A stretch of DNA of 64,000 bases, from the NCBI GenBank assembly GCA_003451675.1, contig DMCY01000093.1, positions 1-64,000 of the forward strand, read 5' to 3'. Below the pieces are notes generated by a model. That model saw nothing but the letters and a program-made list of their open reading frames with translations. It made no database searches and was not told where the DNA came from. Shown piece by piece: positions 7,550 to 16,846 of the stretch. The first letter of the stretch is position 1; each line of letters opens with the position of its first letter. This DNA is from Candidatus Atribacteria bacterium. GTDB lineage: Bacteria; Atribacterota; JS1; SB-45; 34-128. The position numbers were made by a program, and so were the translations under genes.

Positions 7550-7990
7550 CTATTTCATAAGTAAATAACTAATTATATAGGATTTAATATTGTCCCGAAC
7601 TTTTCGGAATACTTTGGCAATTTCTTCTTCACTTCCTTGAGCTTTGGCAGGGTCCTCTATTTCCCAATGAATCCTTTCAACCTTACCTGGTAAAACTGGA
7701 CATCGTTCAGCAGCATCTCCACATAAAGTAACCACTAAATCTATTTTATCAATAGGAATCTCTGAAATATTTTTTGATTTCTGATGAGAGATATCAACGC
7801 CTATTTCTTGCATTACTTCTATCGCCATAGGATGTACACCTTTTGGCTCCAGCCCCGCACTAAAGATTTCCATATTTTCGGGAAGCATTTTTTTAACAAA
7901 CCCTTCCGCCATCTGGCTACGGCAGGAATTTCCGGTACATAAAAATAAAATTCCTTTTTTTGAGACAAACATTTCTTTACTTCTTTCCAT
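7550..7990 (-). CDS. arsC: Arsenate reductase, low-molecular-weight phosphatase type
   Basis: About 146 residues with the P-loop FLCTGNSCRSQMAEG near the N-terminus, which holds the nucleophilic cysteine and arginine. VTLCGDAAERCPVLPG contains the further cysteines used in the thioredoxin-coupled disulfide cascade. It reduces arsenate to arsenite in the cytoplasm. No arsR or arsB lies beside it, so an export partner must be elsewhere. ATG codons at residues 1 and 7 are both possible starts. Confidence 0.9.
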   Translation of the reverse strand: MERSKEMFVSKKGILFLCTGNSCRSQMAEGFVKKMLPENMEIFSAGLEPKGVHPMAIEVMQEIGVDISHQKSKNISEIPIDKIDLVVTLCGDAAERCPVLPGKVERIHWEIEDPAKAQGSEEEIAKVFRKVRDNIKSYIISYLLMK

Positions 7991-8030
7991 TAAGTAATCT
8001 TTCTTTTTAATAGAAAATATTATTAAAGGT

Positions 8031-8075
8031 AGATTCCCGCTTCCGCGGGAATGACATAAGTGGAGCGGGAATGAT
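8031..8075. repeat. Palindromic interspersed repeat
   Basis: ATTCCCGC-TTCC-GCGGGAAT (8033-8052), followed by 'gacataagtggagcgggaatga'. It is the same family as the copies at about 48-80 and 47841-47912. Confidence 0.7.
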
Positions 8076-8124
8076 AGAATTCTTCTCTTGCTGAGAATTA
8101 TAAACCTAGCAATATTTTATAAAA

Positions 8125-9483
8125 TTATTTTGATAATAAATCTTTAATCTGCTTTTCCGGATATCGGGTCATAATTATAAGCCCTAAAAGGGCTACTATA
8201 CTCCCTAATACCGGAGCTAATCTTACTCCCAGGGGGTTGCTGATGTCTTTCCCGAAAATAGAATATAAAAGAGCAAGGCTTGCGGTAGAAAGTCCTAAAT
8301 TGAGTTTCATAAAGAAACCCTGGACCCCAAAATACATAGCTTCTCTTCTCTCTCCGGTTTTTTTATAATCAACATCGCAAAGTTCAGAAAGTATTACATT
8401 AGGAATAATCATTAGAACTGCTGCAGGAAAGCCCATAAGTCCTACAAAAATAAGTCCCCATGTCTTGGGATTGACCGGGGTCAGACCGGTGAGGGATAGA
8501 AAAATAGAAAATATTGAGAATAAACCAAGACTTATAATCATAATAACTTTCTTTCCTCGAACCCTCGCCAAAAATCCCACAACCGGAAAACAGATAGCCG
8601 CAATGATAAAGAGGATAGTAAACATATTACTGGCAAAAGCCTCATCAGCACCCATCAGAGTAATTACAATAGGTATGGCAGATGAGCGGACAATATTAAA
8701 AAGAAACCATAAAGACATATTGGCAAAAAGGTAGATAATAAAAGCCTTATTCCTCACTGTTTTTTTAAAGGAATCAACAAGGGGAACCTTACTGGGTCTG
8801 GCATTGGAGAATCTTTTCTCATCTACCGCAAATACAGCTGCATATAATAATATAGCTCCAAAAATAGCCAGACAAATAACCATTTTCCGGTAAGACCCTA
8901 CATAATCAGTGTTCTGCATAAATAAAGTCAAAAGAAAAGGTCCGCCAATCATCACTACTGCTGAACCAATTAGAGAGAAGTATCCTTGAGCTGTGGTAAT
9001 ACCAATTCGAGCTTTTTCATTATGACCGAGTTCAGGAATTAGGGCAAGATAGGGAACGACATATACAGTAAAGAAAAAAAAGTAGAAACCAAAAACAATT
9101 GCCAGATAGATACCATTAATGAAGGAAGTATGGACTACAGGTGGGAAAAATATCAGAACTGTAGATAATGCCAGAGGAAGTCCGCCCATAATAAGGAACA
9201 ATCTCCTTCTCCCAAATCTTGAGGTGGAACGATCAGTCCAGGAGGCTACCAAGGGATCTGCAACAGCATCTATTATCCTTCCAAAGAGCATCACTGCTCC
9301 TAACACAGTAATAATTCCCAAAAATCTCTCATTCGAAATAAAAGAAATCATACCTTCTGCTACCTTCTCTTTGGGGGGAAGTAGAAAGGCTATAGCAAAA
9401 GTTAACCAGATCGAATCTAACAATACCCATCCTGCTGTGGATAGGTTATATAGAAAAAGTCTCTTGCCTTTAAATTCTTCCAT
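8125..9483 (-). CDS. GPH-family (MelB-like) sugar:cation symporter
   Basis: A 452-residue transporter with about 12 hydrophobic segments. The N-terminal half shows DAVADPLVASWTDRSTSRFGRRR, the signature of glycoside-pentoside-hexuronide symporters. It lies about 30 nt downstream of a nitrilase gene and is the last gene of an operon with two nitrilase-family proteins and an alpha/alpha-barrel glycosidase. It probably brings in the glycoside or amide that these enzymes act on. The substrate is not predictable from the sequence. Confidence 0.88.
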   Translation of the reverse strand: MEEFKGKRLFLYNLSTAGWVLLDSIWLTFAIAFLLPPKEKVAEGMISFISNERFLGIITVLGAVMLFGRIIDAVADPLVASWTDRSTSRFGRRRLFLIMGGLPLALSTVLIFFPPVVHTSFINGIYLAIVFGFYFFFFTVYVVPYLALIPELGHNEKARIGITTAQGYFSLIGSAVVMIGGPFLLTLFMQNTDYVGSYRKMVICLAIFGAILLYAAVFAVDEKRFSNARPSKVPLVDSFKKTVRNKAFIIYLFANMSLWFLFNIVRSSAIPIVITLMGADEAFASNMFTILFIIAAICFPVVGFLARVRGKKVIMIISLGLFSIFSIFLSLTGLTPVNPKTWGLIFVGLMGFPAAVLMIIPNVILSELCDVDYKKTGERREAMYFGVQGFFMKLNLGLSTASLALLYSIFGKDISNPLGVRLAPVLGSIVALLGLIIMTRYPEKQIKDLLSK

Positions 9484-9512
9484 CTCTTTCTCCTTTCTTA
9501 AAAAATTTATTA

Positions 9513-10592
9513 TTAATTTATACTATAGGTTCTTTCAATATATTTTTTTTCAAACTTAGCATTCTTATCTTCGTGATACTCTGCTTTTTCTCTTGCTTCA
9601 TATAATTTCTTTATGTTTAGATTGGCTGTTATCAGGTGATTTCCCTCATAAGAGGGAGATAAAGATAAAACTCCATCTTTTCCTTCAGTCATTAATAAGG
9701 GAGCAAATATTCCGGCCTTTCCTGTAAAATGCATCCCGGCAATCCATCCATTTAATGAGGATTTTAAACCATACAGATATGATTCTTGCACTCTCGGCCA
9801 GATTCCTCTGAGGGCTTTCCATATAGTATATTCTTCTAAATTAGCAATAGGTAAAATAACCATATCTGCTCCTATCTCTCTGGCAATACGGAAAGTCTCA
9901 AAGTAAGTGGCATCCATACAAATGGGGCATGCCACCTTACCAAAAGGCAAAGAATAAATCTCCATTTTATTACCTCTTTTTATTCCTATTTTAACCTCGA
10001 AATCAGTAAGGTGTATTTTCTTTTGAGTTCCTATTAAATTTCCATCAGGGCCAAAAAGAGAACCGGCATTATAAATTTCTTCTTTCTCCTTTAAAATATA
10101 ACTTCCGGTATAAATATATATTCCATATTCCTTTGCTAACAGAGAAACAATTCTTTTAATCCCCGCCTCTATTGGCTTGGCAACTCCTTTAAAAATAGTG
10201 GTCAGAAAATAATTGCTCCCTTTTAAATGAGATCCTTTTTCTTCTTCTTTTGCCTTTATTGCTTTTTTATTTAGAATTTGATTTAAGAAGTTAAACCCGG
10301 GAATTAGACCGAATAAATCAAAAAAGTTATATTCGGGGAAGATAATCAGGTGACTACCCTCTTTTACAGCTTGGTCTACAAAACCACAAAGTATATCTAT
10401 ATATTTTTCTATACTATTTACCGGATGAATCTGCCTTTGAACACAGGAAACTCGAATGTTTTCCAGGTTAATATTTTCTGAAAGTCTTCTTTCTTTTATC
10501 CTTAATTGTTTATAATATTTTCCTATTCTTTCTAAAGATATTTTTTTATTAAACCATTTTTCTATCAAGACTTCTATATTCACGGCACTCAT
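9513..10592 (-). CDS. Carbon-nitrogen hydrolase (nitrilase superfamily), catalytic triad intact
   Basis: A 359-residue nitrilase-fold protein with an extra N-terminal stretch of about 45 residues. The Glu-Lys-Cys triad is visible: E87 in IIFPEYN, K192 in TQKKIHL and C225 in CPICMDATYFE. The family hydrolyses amide or nitrile C-N bonds; the substrate is unknown. It overlaps the upstream paralogue by 4 nt, so the two are likely made in fixed ratio, possibly as a complex. The glycosidase and sugar symporter in the operon suggest an amide-bearing sugar as substrate, which is inference. Confidence 0.85.
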   Translation of the reverse strand: MSAVNIEVLIEKWFNKKISLERIGKYYKQLRIKERRLSENINLENIRVSCVQRQIHPVNSIEKYIDILCGFVDQAVKEGSHLIIFPEYNFFDLFGLIPGFNFLNQILNKKAIKAKEEEKGSHLKGSNYFLTTIFKGVAKPIEAGIKRIVSLLAKEYGIYIYTGSYILKEKEEIYNAGSLFGPDGNLIGTQKKIHLTDFEVKIGIKRGNKMEIYSLPFGKVACPICMDATYFETFRIAREIGADMVILPIANLEEYTIWKALRGIWPRVQESYLYGLKSSLNGWIAGMHFTGKAGIFAPLLMTEGKDGVLSLSPSYEGNHLITANLNIKKLYEAREKAEYHEDKNAKFEKKYIERTYSIN

Positions 10593-11437
10593 CTTCCTCT
10601 AAACATTTTCATCTGCTGATAAAATTCTCGATTTAATTGGGATAGCACATCAAATTTTGAAATTACTTTTCTTCTCTGCTCATTATCCAACTCAGCAATT
10701 ATTAAACTTTGTTGTCCACTACTTCTCTCTAAATATCCATCTCCCTCTTCAGTTATTTCCAAAGGGGCATAAATGACCGATTCTCCCCAAAAACTTTGCT
10801 CCTCCAGAAATCCATTAAATCCACTCTCTACCGCAAAAAATTGATTCTGCTGGGCTTCTTGCCACATACCACTTACTTGTAAAGCTCGATTTTTTTCTCC
10901 TATAAAGCCTACCGGAGATAGAACAATTTCTGCACCCCTTAAAGCCGCCATCCTGGAAACCTGAGGATAAAAAACATCAGTGGAAATTATTAGCGCAAGT
11001 CTCCAATCTTTTATTTCTCTTAAATCAATCTTTTCTCCCCGGGAAAATTCTAATTCTCTTTCCCAGCGGGCTAAATAAATTTGCCGTTGTTTAAGCTGGA
11101 CTTCTCCATTTATTATCAAACTGGATTCATGATAGATATTGCTTTTTTCTTTTTGCCAATAAGTTCCCGGACAAATTGTTATCTTACACTCTCGAGATAA
11201 TTCTTTAACCTGTTCGATGTATTCTGTGGAATCTGCTTCCTTTATTAAACTCTGTATACTCCTATCCGGGTAGCTCAGCTGTTGAAAAAAACACCCCGTA
11301 AATCCGGGAAACACTATTATATCAACCTGTTCTTTTATCGCTTTTTCCAGATATTCTTTTATTTTATCCACTAAAATCTTTGGTTTATCTATCCTTTTCC
11401 ATTCATTTTTCTTCCATTCTACTGAAGCTACCTTCAT
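10589..11437 (-). CDS. Nitrilase-fold protein lacking the catalytic triad (probable pseudoenzyme)
   Basis: A 282-residue homologue of its downstream neighbour. All three catalytic positions are replaced when the motifs are aligned by eye: Gly45 in VFPGFTG for Glu, Gln119 in KQRQIYL for Lys and Ser152 in LIISTDVF for Cys. The frame is otherwise complete and ends in a typical nitrilase tail (LIIAELDNEQR), so it is not a decayed gene. It overlaps the genes on both sides by 4 nt. A structural or regulatory partner of the active paralogue is a reasonable guess. Confidence 0.8.
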   Translation of the reverse strand: MKVASVEWKKNEWKRIDKPKILVDKIKEYLEKAIKEQVDIIVFPGFTGCFFQQLSYPDRSIQSLIKEADSTEYIEQVKELSRECKITICPGTYWQKEKSNIYHESSLIINGEVQLKQRQIYLARWERELEFSRGEKIDLREIKDWRLALIISTDVFYPQVSRMAALRGAEIVLSPVGFIGEKNRALQVSGMWQEAQQNQFFAVESGFNGFLEEQSFWGESVIYAPLEITEEGDGYLERSSGQQSLIIAELDNEQRRKVISKFDVLSQLNREFYQQMKMFRGR

Positions 11438-13242
11438 TCCCTCCCCTCCTTAATCAAGACATAATAGAGAGAATAAGCCAGATACCCACATCCGGAAGCA
11501 AACCCGACTCCGGTCTTAGCTTCTCCTGAATCTTTATCAAAACTCTCCGCAAGAAGACCATAGTCCATATTCGCTTCTTTTAACCATTTCAGTGCCGCAT
11601 TTGATAATAATGGATTTAGAATACTCCCGCATAGCCCCAGCCCTGAAGGGGTATTAGGATGGTGATCACAGGCCAATTCATTTATCCTGGCATTTTTAAA
11701 GTAATAAGGGTATTGAGAAGAATAATAATAATCTATAGTATTTTTAAATATGGGATCATCTTTATTTACAAATCTATAAAAACAAAGAGTGCCTAAACTC
11801 CCGGGAGGGTCATTATATAATCTGAAATTTTCCTTCCCATCAGTAGACCATAAAAATATTTTCTTCCCTTCTATTTCCTTAACTAAATATTTATAGATCC
11901 CTTTATGGATGTTTTCTATTTTTTGATTTATAAGCTGTGCCTTTTTTATCTCCCCTTTTTTTAATAAAATATCTCTCAAATTCTGCAACCCTCGCCATAG
12001 AATAACATTATCAATAGTAACCAGGGGATAATCTGACGGGTCATCAGAAGGGAGTAAGAAAGTTTTATATAGACCGGTTCGGGGGTCATACTCTCTTTCT
12101 ACCCGTTCAAATACTTCTTCCAGAGCTCTTATTAACATCTCATCAAAAAGATGGTCTTCCAGGTTATCTAAAAGAATAAAATAACTGGCTGCTTCATCCA
12201 GCTCAAAACCCGGATACAAAACGGTACCATCAATATAATAGGCATGATCCCCGGGATTTTTGCTGTGCAGAAGAATCATTTCTCTTGCCAAATGTTGATA
12301 TAATTGAGGACAAACCAATTTGATAGCAGGAAGAGACCATAAAAAACAATCTCTTTCCCAAAATGCTCCGGAAACATAATAGCGGGGACTTCTCGAAGTT
12401 AATGCCAGATATCTATCGCTCTCCATATCTTTGGCTATAGAGTAAAAATAATTAAAAAATAGATTTTCATTTAACCTGGTTTCTAATGCAGGGTCTTTAG
12501 GATAGGGAATGGTTTTTTTCTTCAACCAATCCAGAAATTCATTGTAGATTCCGCTACACCCTTTTCTTTTCAAGTGAATAAGAGTAGCAGAAGCACCATC
12601 TGGGTCATAATTTACAGCTATATAAAAGCAATTTTTATTTTGGCAGGATATCTTTAAATTTAAGGTTTGTTTTCCTTTAAAGTCATCAACTTCGAAATCT
12701 TTATCTCCGCCAAAGGCTAAGGCCAGCGAAACTTTTGAAGAAAAAATATTAGCTACCGGATTGCCCAGCCATTTATCTCTTTTTATTATCTTTTTAGTGT
12801 CTATCTTGTGAGAATCGAATCGTAATAAACATACATCTTTTACATCAAAAAATAAAGAAATATCAATTTCTTCTGAACTTTCAAAGCTATAAATTAGCCC
12901 CTTTTCCTTAAGATCGGTAAATATTCTTCCGGTTACTCTTATCCCGCCTTTTAAAAAGTAGTCTAAACGGGGTAGATAATACTGCTCTTTAGAGACATTT
13001 ATCTTTTCTATTTCAATTTCTTTTCCTTCTTTGTAAAAATGTGGCGTAAATAAATTTGCTTCTCCTTGTAATTCTACCAAAGCTTTATTAGAAAGAGATA
13101 CCACATTTATATTTTTGATAGCACCATTTTGGCAATCAATGATAGGTATGCTCAGGTAATGATTCCCGGCATACAAAACTCGCTCATTCTTTACTATTTC
13201 TTTAGGCCTGGTAATAATCCTATTCATATCCTTCTTGTTCAA
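11434..13242 (-). CDS. Alpha/alpha-barrel glycoside hydrolase-like protein
   Basis: A 602-residue protein without a signal peptide. The first 240 residues look like a beta-rich N-terminal domain. The rest resembles a six-hairpin glycosidase barrel, with SGAFWERDCFLWSLPAIK near residue 295, DGTVLYPGFELDEAASYF, and LACDHHPNTPSGLGL near the end. The W-RD and ELDE blocks recall GH125-like or amylo-1,6-glucosidase-like enzymes, but I cannot assign a family. It is the first gene of the operon with the two nitrilase-type proteins and the GPH symporter, so it acts in the cytoplasm on imported sugar. Confidence 0.65.
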   Translation of the reverse strand: MNKKDMNRIITRPKEIVKNERVLYAGNHYLSIPIIDCQNGAIKNINVVSLSNKALVELQGEANLFTPHFYKEGKEIEIEKINVSKEQYYLPRLDYFLKGGIRVTGRIFTDLKEKGLIYSFESSEEIDISLFFDVKDVCLLRFDSHKIDTKKIIKRDKWLGNPVANIFSSKVSLALAFGGDKDFEVDDFKGKQTLNLKISCQNKNCFYIAVNYDPDGASATLIHLKRKGCSGIYNEFLDWLKKKTIPYPKDPALETRLNENLFFNYFYSIAKDMESDRYLALTSRSPRYYVSGAFWERDCFLWSLPAIKLVCPQLYQHLAREMILLHSKNPGDHAYYIDGTVLYPGFELDEAASYFILLDNLEDHLFDEMLIRALEEVFERVEREYDPRTGLYKTFLLPSDDPSDYPLVTIDNVILWRGLQNLRDILLKKGEIKKAQLINQKIENIHKGIYKYLVKEIEGKKIFLWSTDGKENFRLYNDPPGSLGTLCFYRFVNKDDPIFKNTIDYYYSSQYPYYFKNARINELACDHHPNTPSGLGLCGSILNPLLSNAALKWLKEANMDYGLLAESFDKDSGEAKTGVGFASGCGYLAYSLYYVLIKEGRE

Positions 13243-13350
13243 TTTAAATTCCTTTTATATTCTGGTTCCTCAATAGCTGAAGCAGTCCCTTAAATTTCTC
13301 ATAATATAAACATTCTACATTCCCCACTAATTATCCTTCTTTTTTATCTC

Positions 13351-13383
13351 AAAAACTAAAAAATCCGAATATTAATTCGGATT
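13351..13383 (-). terminator. Intrinsic terminator downstream of nagB
   Basis: AATCCGAAT (13362-13370) pairs with ATTCGGATT (13375-13383). On the minus strand the stem is followed by TTTTTAGTTTTT. It lies about 100 nt past the nagB stop and marks the end of the etfB-etfA-ldh-nagA-nagB operon. Confidence 0.75.
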
Positions 13384-13480
13384 ATCAATAAAACGATCTA
13401 TAAATATAGGAATAGGAAATATTTGGAAATGTCAACAAGGAGAGGCTGTATTTATATATTTATAATATTACTACTATCAA

Positions 13481-14242
13481 TCATATCTTTTCTGGATAGG
13501 AAAGCGAATTAGTTACTGTAGAAGATGGATAAATCTTTTTATCCACTATCAAAATCACATCATTATGGACTTGTAATAATGAAGCGGGGACTTCAGTAGC
13601 AATATGTCCCGATGTAACTTTTAGAATTGGTTTTTTCTTCTCTGCCCCCCAGGCCATAAGAATAATTTTTTTTGATCTCATTATCGTTGCCATTCCCATA
13701 GTTATTGCTTTCTTGGGAACTTTATCTAAACTTTCGAAAAATCGGGAATTTGCTGTAATTGTATCATCAGAAAGTTGTATGACATGAGTTTTCGCTTCTA
13801 AATTAATATCAGGTTCATTAAACCCTACATGACCATTTATCCCAATTCCAAGAATTTGTAAATCAATTCCTCCGACTTTCTCGATTTCTTCTTCGTAATT
13901 CAGACATTCCTGAACAGGATCTTTGGCATCACCTTTAGGTATATGGATGTTCTTTTCTTCAATGTTTACATAGTTAAAAAAATTCTCGTGCATATAGTAG
14001 TGATAACTTTGTGGATGATCAGGAGATATTCCTAAATATTCATCAAGATTAAATGTTATCACCTGCGATAAATCTAAATCGCCCTCTTTATGCATTTTGA
14101 CTAACTCTCTATACATCCCTTCGGGCGTACTTCCGGTAGCAAGACCTAACACAGTGTTCGGTTTATCTTTAATCTGCTTTGCAACCATTTTAGCTGCTAA
14201 TTTACTCATCTCATCATATGAACTTATTGGTTTAATTTCCAT
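13481..14242 (-). CDS. nagB: Glucosamine-6-phosphate deaminase
   Basis: A 253-residue isomerase/deaminase that turns glucosamine-6-P into fructose-6-P and ammonia. LGLATGSTPEGMY binds the phosphate, FNLDEYLG holds the catalytic aspartate, and GIGINGHVGFNEP carries the active-site histidine. The start overlaps the nagA end by 11 nt. It is the last gene of the operon and feeds amino-sugar carbon into glycolysis. Confidence 0.96.
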   Translation of the reverse strand: MEIKPISSYDEMSKLAAKMVAKQIKDKPNTVLGLATGSTPEGMYRELVKMHKEGDLDLSQVITFNLDEYLGISPDHPQSYHYYMHENFFNYVNIEEKNIHIPKGDAKDPVQECLNYEEEIEKVGGIDLQILGIGINGHVGFNEPDINLEAKTHVIQLSDDTITANSRFFESLDKVPKKAITMGMATIMRSKKIILMAWGAEKKKPILKVTSGHIATEVPASLLQVHNDVILIVDKKIYPSSTVTNSLSYPEKI

Positions 14243-15407
14243 AATCTTTACTATAAATTACCTTTCCTTTTTTAATTGTATAAATAACATTAAAATTATC
14301 ATCTAAAACGACAATATCTGCCCGTTTACCAGGAGTCAAAGAGCCTCTGTATTTATCCAAACCTAAAAGTTGAGCAGGATTTAGTGAGGCCATTCTGATT
14401 GATTTTTCTATACTTATACTCATTTTTTCTACCATATTTTTAACTGCCCTATTCATTGTTAAAGTACCCCCGGCCAGATTTCCAGACTCAAGGCGGGCTT
14501 CACTATTTTTAACTATAACCTTCAAGCCTCCAAGGTCATATGTCCCATCCTGCAAACCAGCTGCTCTCATAGCATCTGTTATGAGAATTATTTTATCTAC
14601 ACCCTTTGCCTTAACGAGTAAATTAACAATTGCCGGATGGACATGAATACAATCTGCAATTATCTCCGCAAATAGATTTTTTTCGGTTAGAATTGCTCCA
14701 ACAGTTCCCGGTTCTCTGTGATGAATTCCTTTCATCTGATTAAATATGTGGGAGGATGATTTTAATCCAAGTCTAATAGCAGAAATTATAGTTTCATAAT
14801 CTGCAAAACTGTGTCCTGCAGAGGGAATAACTCCATTGTCATTAAGAAAAGATGTAAATTTAAAACCTGTATCCAGTTCGGGTGCATAAGTTACAATTTT
14901 TATTAATCCACCTGATTCTTTAATAAATTTCTTCATTACTTCTACAGATGGAGGTATTATTAAATCTTCCCTTTGGGCACCTTTTTGCATTGTATTAATA
15001 AAGGGGCCTTCCAGATGGACTCCAAGTATTTCAGCACCTTCTTTCGGAGACTGCTTACTATACTCGCAAATATTATTAAGGGCTTTGAAGGTGTCTTTTA
15101 TTGAAGATGTAACCGTTGTGACTAAAAAACCTGTACAGCCATTTTTTGCTTTAAATTTACTAATCTCCTTTAATGCCTCATATGTTGAATCCATGGTATC
15201 ATATCCATTACCGCCATGACAGTGAATATCTATAAACCCTGGAACAATATATTCGCCTTTATAAATATTGTCATATGAAGTTAAATCTCTGCTCTCTCCC
15301 TCTCCAACATATTCAATTACACCATCATTAATTACAATAATACCGTTCTCTATTATTTTTAAGGGCGTTATAATTTTATTACCTAAAATAATCTTTTGTT
15401 TTTTCAA
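14232..15407 (-). CDS. nagA: N-acetylglucosamine-6-phosphate deacetylase
   Basis: A 391-residue amidohydrolase. DIHCHGGNGYD is the family's N-terminal metal-ligand segment, followed by GVHLEGPFIN, SAGHSFADYE, HIFNQMKGIHHREPG and the catalytic aspartate in LITDAMRAAG. It removes acetate from GlcNAc-6-P, the product of MurQ and of GlcNAc kinases, and passes glucosamine-6-P to NagB, whose gene it overlaps. It lies 26 nt downstream of the lactate dehydrogenase gene in the same operon. Confidence 0.96.
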   Translation of the reverse strand: MKKQKIILGNKIITPLKIIENGIIVINDGVIEYVGEGESRDLTSYDNIYKGEYIVPGFIDIHCHGGNGYDTMDSTYEALKEISKFKAKNGCTGFLVTTVTSSIKDTFKALNNICEYSKQSPKEGAEILGVHLEGPFINTMQKGAQREDLIIPPSVEVMKKFIKESGGLIKIVTYAPELDTGFKFTSFLNDNGVIPSAGHSFADYETIISAIRLGLKSSSHIFNQMKGIHHREPGTVGAILTEKNLFAEIIADCIHVHPAIVNLLVKAKGVDKIILITDAMRAAGLQDGTYDLGGLKVIVKNSEARLESGNLAGGTLTMNRAVKNMVEKMSISIEKSIRMASLNPAQLLGLDKYRGSLTPGKRADIVVLDDNFNVIYTIKKGKVIYSKDYGN

Positions 15408-15433
15408 CTTTAATTTTACCTCGTGATATTTTT

Positions 15434-16846
15434 TTAGAATAGTTTTCCGGGATTTAAAATTAAGTTGGGATCAAGGGCTTTTTTGATATTTTTCATCATT
15501 TCAATCTGTGCCGGCTCTAATGCCATTGACATATACGTATTACGTTTACTTCCTATGCCATGTTCACCGCTAATTGTCCCTCCAAGTTCAATTGCTGCTT
15601 TATATAACTCCGGAAGTAATGCATTTAACTTTTCATACCACTCATTCATTAAAAATTTTGGATTTTTTATAGGGGTGGGATGCAAATTCCCATCGCCCGC
15701 ATGACCATAGCATGGAATAGGTACATCATATTTCTCTGAAAGCTCTTTTATCTTTGTCATAAATTTTGGTATTTCTGATATAGGAACTACAATATCTTCT
15801 ATGCTTTGGTGGGGGCTTATAAGTTTCCAGGCCTCTGCGATATTTTGTCTTATCTTCCATATCCTCTCTGATGTAGTAGCATTATCTGCAACATAAACTT
15901 CAATTGCTCCATTTTCCGTACATAAATTTCCTATTATTTCATATTGTCCTTCCAATTCCTTTTTACTGTTACCATCAAGTTCTATCAAAAGCATTGCACC
16001 TGCTTTTTCAAAAGGTATTTTCTCATTTAGGTATTCACAAGATGTCTTAAATGATAATTCATCCATAAATTCTATTGAGGTAGGTATAATTCTACCAAAG
16101 GTCATTATCTTTGGTACAAGCTTAATTGCACTTTCTATGTCTTTAAATAAAACAAGTAAGTTTACATTCGCTTGTGGAAGAGGTATTAGTTTTATATATA
16201 TTTTTGTAAATATTCCAAGAGTACCTTCAGAACCTACCATAAGATGTATGAGATCATACCCCGTTACATCTTTCATTCTCTTGCCGCCGAGATGTACAAT
16301 TTCACCCGTAGGTGTCACTACTTCAAGGCCATATATATATCTCCCTGTCACACCGTACTTAACAGCCCTTCCGCCTCCGGCATTTTCTGCAACATTCCCG
16401 CCTATATAACATGTCTCAACACTCATAGGATACCCTGCATAAAAAAGTCCATCATCTTTTACAAGATTATTTATATCATTCGTGACAACACCCGGTTCCA
16501 CAACAGCTATAAAATTTTTCTTATCTATTTCGATAATTCTATTCATCTTTTCAACAGATAACACAATACCGCCATTTACAGGTATTGCCCCACCTGATAG
16601 ACCGCTTCCTGCCCCTCTCGGAGTTACCGGTATTTTATATTTATTGGCAAGCTTCATAATTTTTGATATTTCTTTTGCAGTAGATGGTTTTACTACCACT
16701 TCGGGCATATGAGCATAAGATTTTTCTGCAACCTCATCATGGGAATACTGTTCCATAGCCTCAATATCATCATAAATTACATTTTTAGCACCCAATATCT
16801 TAATAAGTTCATCAATAATTTCGGAAGTAACTTTCTTGTATATCAT
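15434..16846 (-). CDS. FAD-linked D-lactate/2-hydroxyacid dehydrogenase (GlcD family)
   Basis: A 470-residue flavoprotein of the GlcD/D-lactate dehydrogenase family. The FAD-binding PCMH domain is at about 40-220 (VTPRGAGSGLSGGAIP, MVGSEGTLGIFT), followed by the FAD-oxidase C domain ending in HGIGSKRNTYM and ALDPNLILNPGKLF. It starts 4 nt inside the end of etfA, so it is coupled to the ETF pair. This is the gene order of the ETF-linked lactate dehydrogenases of anaerobes, some of which bifurcate electrons. The operon also encodes NagA and NagB, and MurQ nearby makes D-lactate, which is the likely substrate. Confidence 0.85.
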   Translation of the reverse strand: MIYKKVTSEIIDELIKILGAKNVIYDDIEAMEQYSHDEVAEKSYAHMPEVVVKPSTAKEISKIMKLANKYKIPVTPRGAGSGLSGGAIPVNGGIVLSVEKMNRIIEIDKKNFIAVVEPGVVTNDINNLVKDDGLFYAGYPMSVETCYIGGNVAENAGGGRAVKYGVTGRYIYGLEVVTPTGEIVHLGGKRMKDVTGYDLIHLMVGSEGTLGIFTKIYIKLIPLPQANVNLLVLFKDIESAIKLVPKIMTFGRIIPTSIEFMDELSFKTSCEYLNEKIPFEKAGAMLLIELDGNSKKELEGQYEIIGNLCTENGAIEVYVADNATTSERIWKIRQNIAEAWKLISPHQSIEDIVVPISEIPKFMTKIKELSEKYDVPIPCYGHAGDGNLHPTPIKNPKFLMNEWYEKLNALLPELYKAAIELGGTISGEHGIGSKRNTYMSMALEPAQIEMMKNIKKALDPNLILNPGKLF

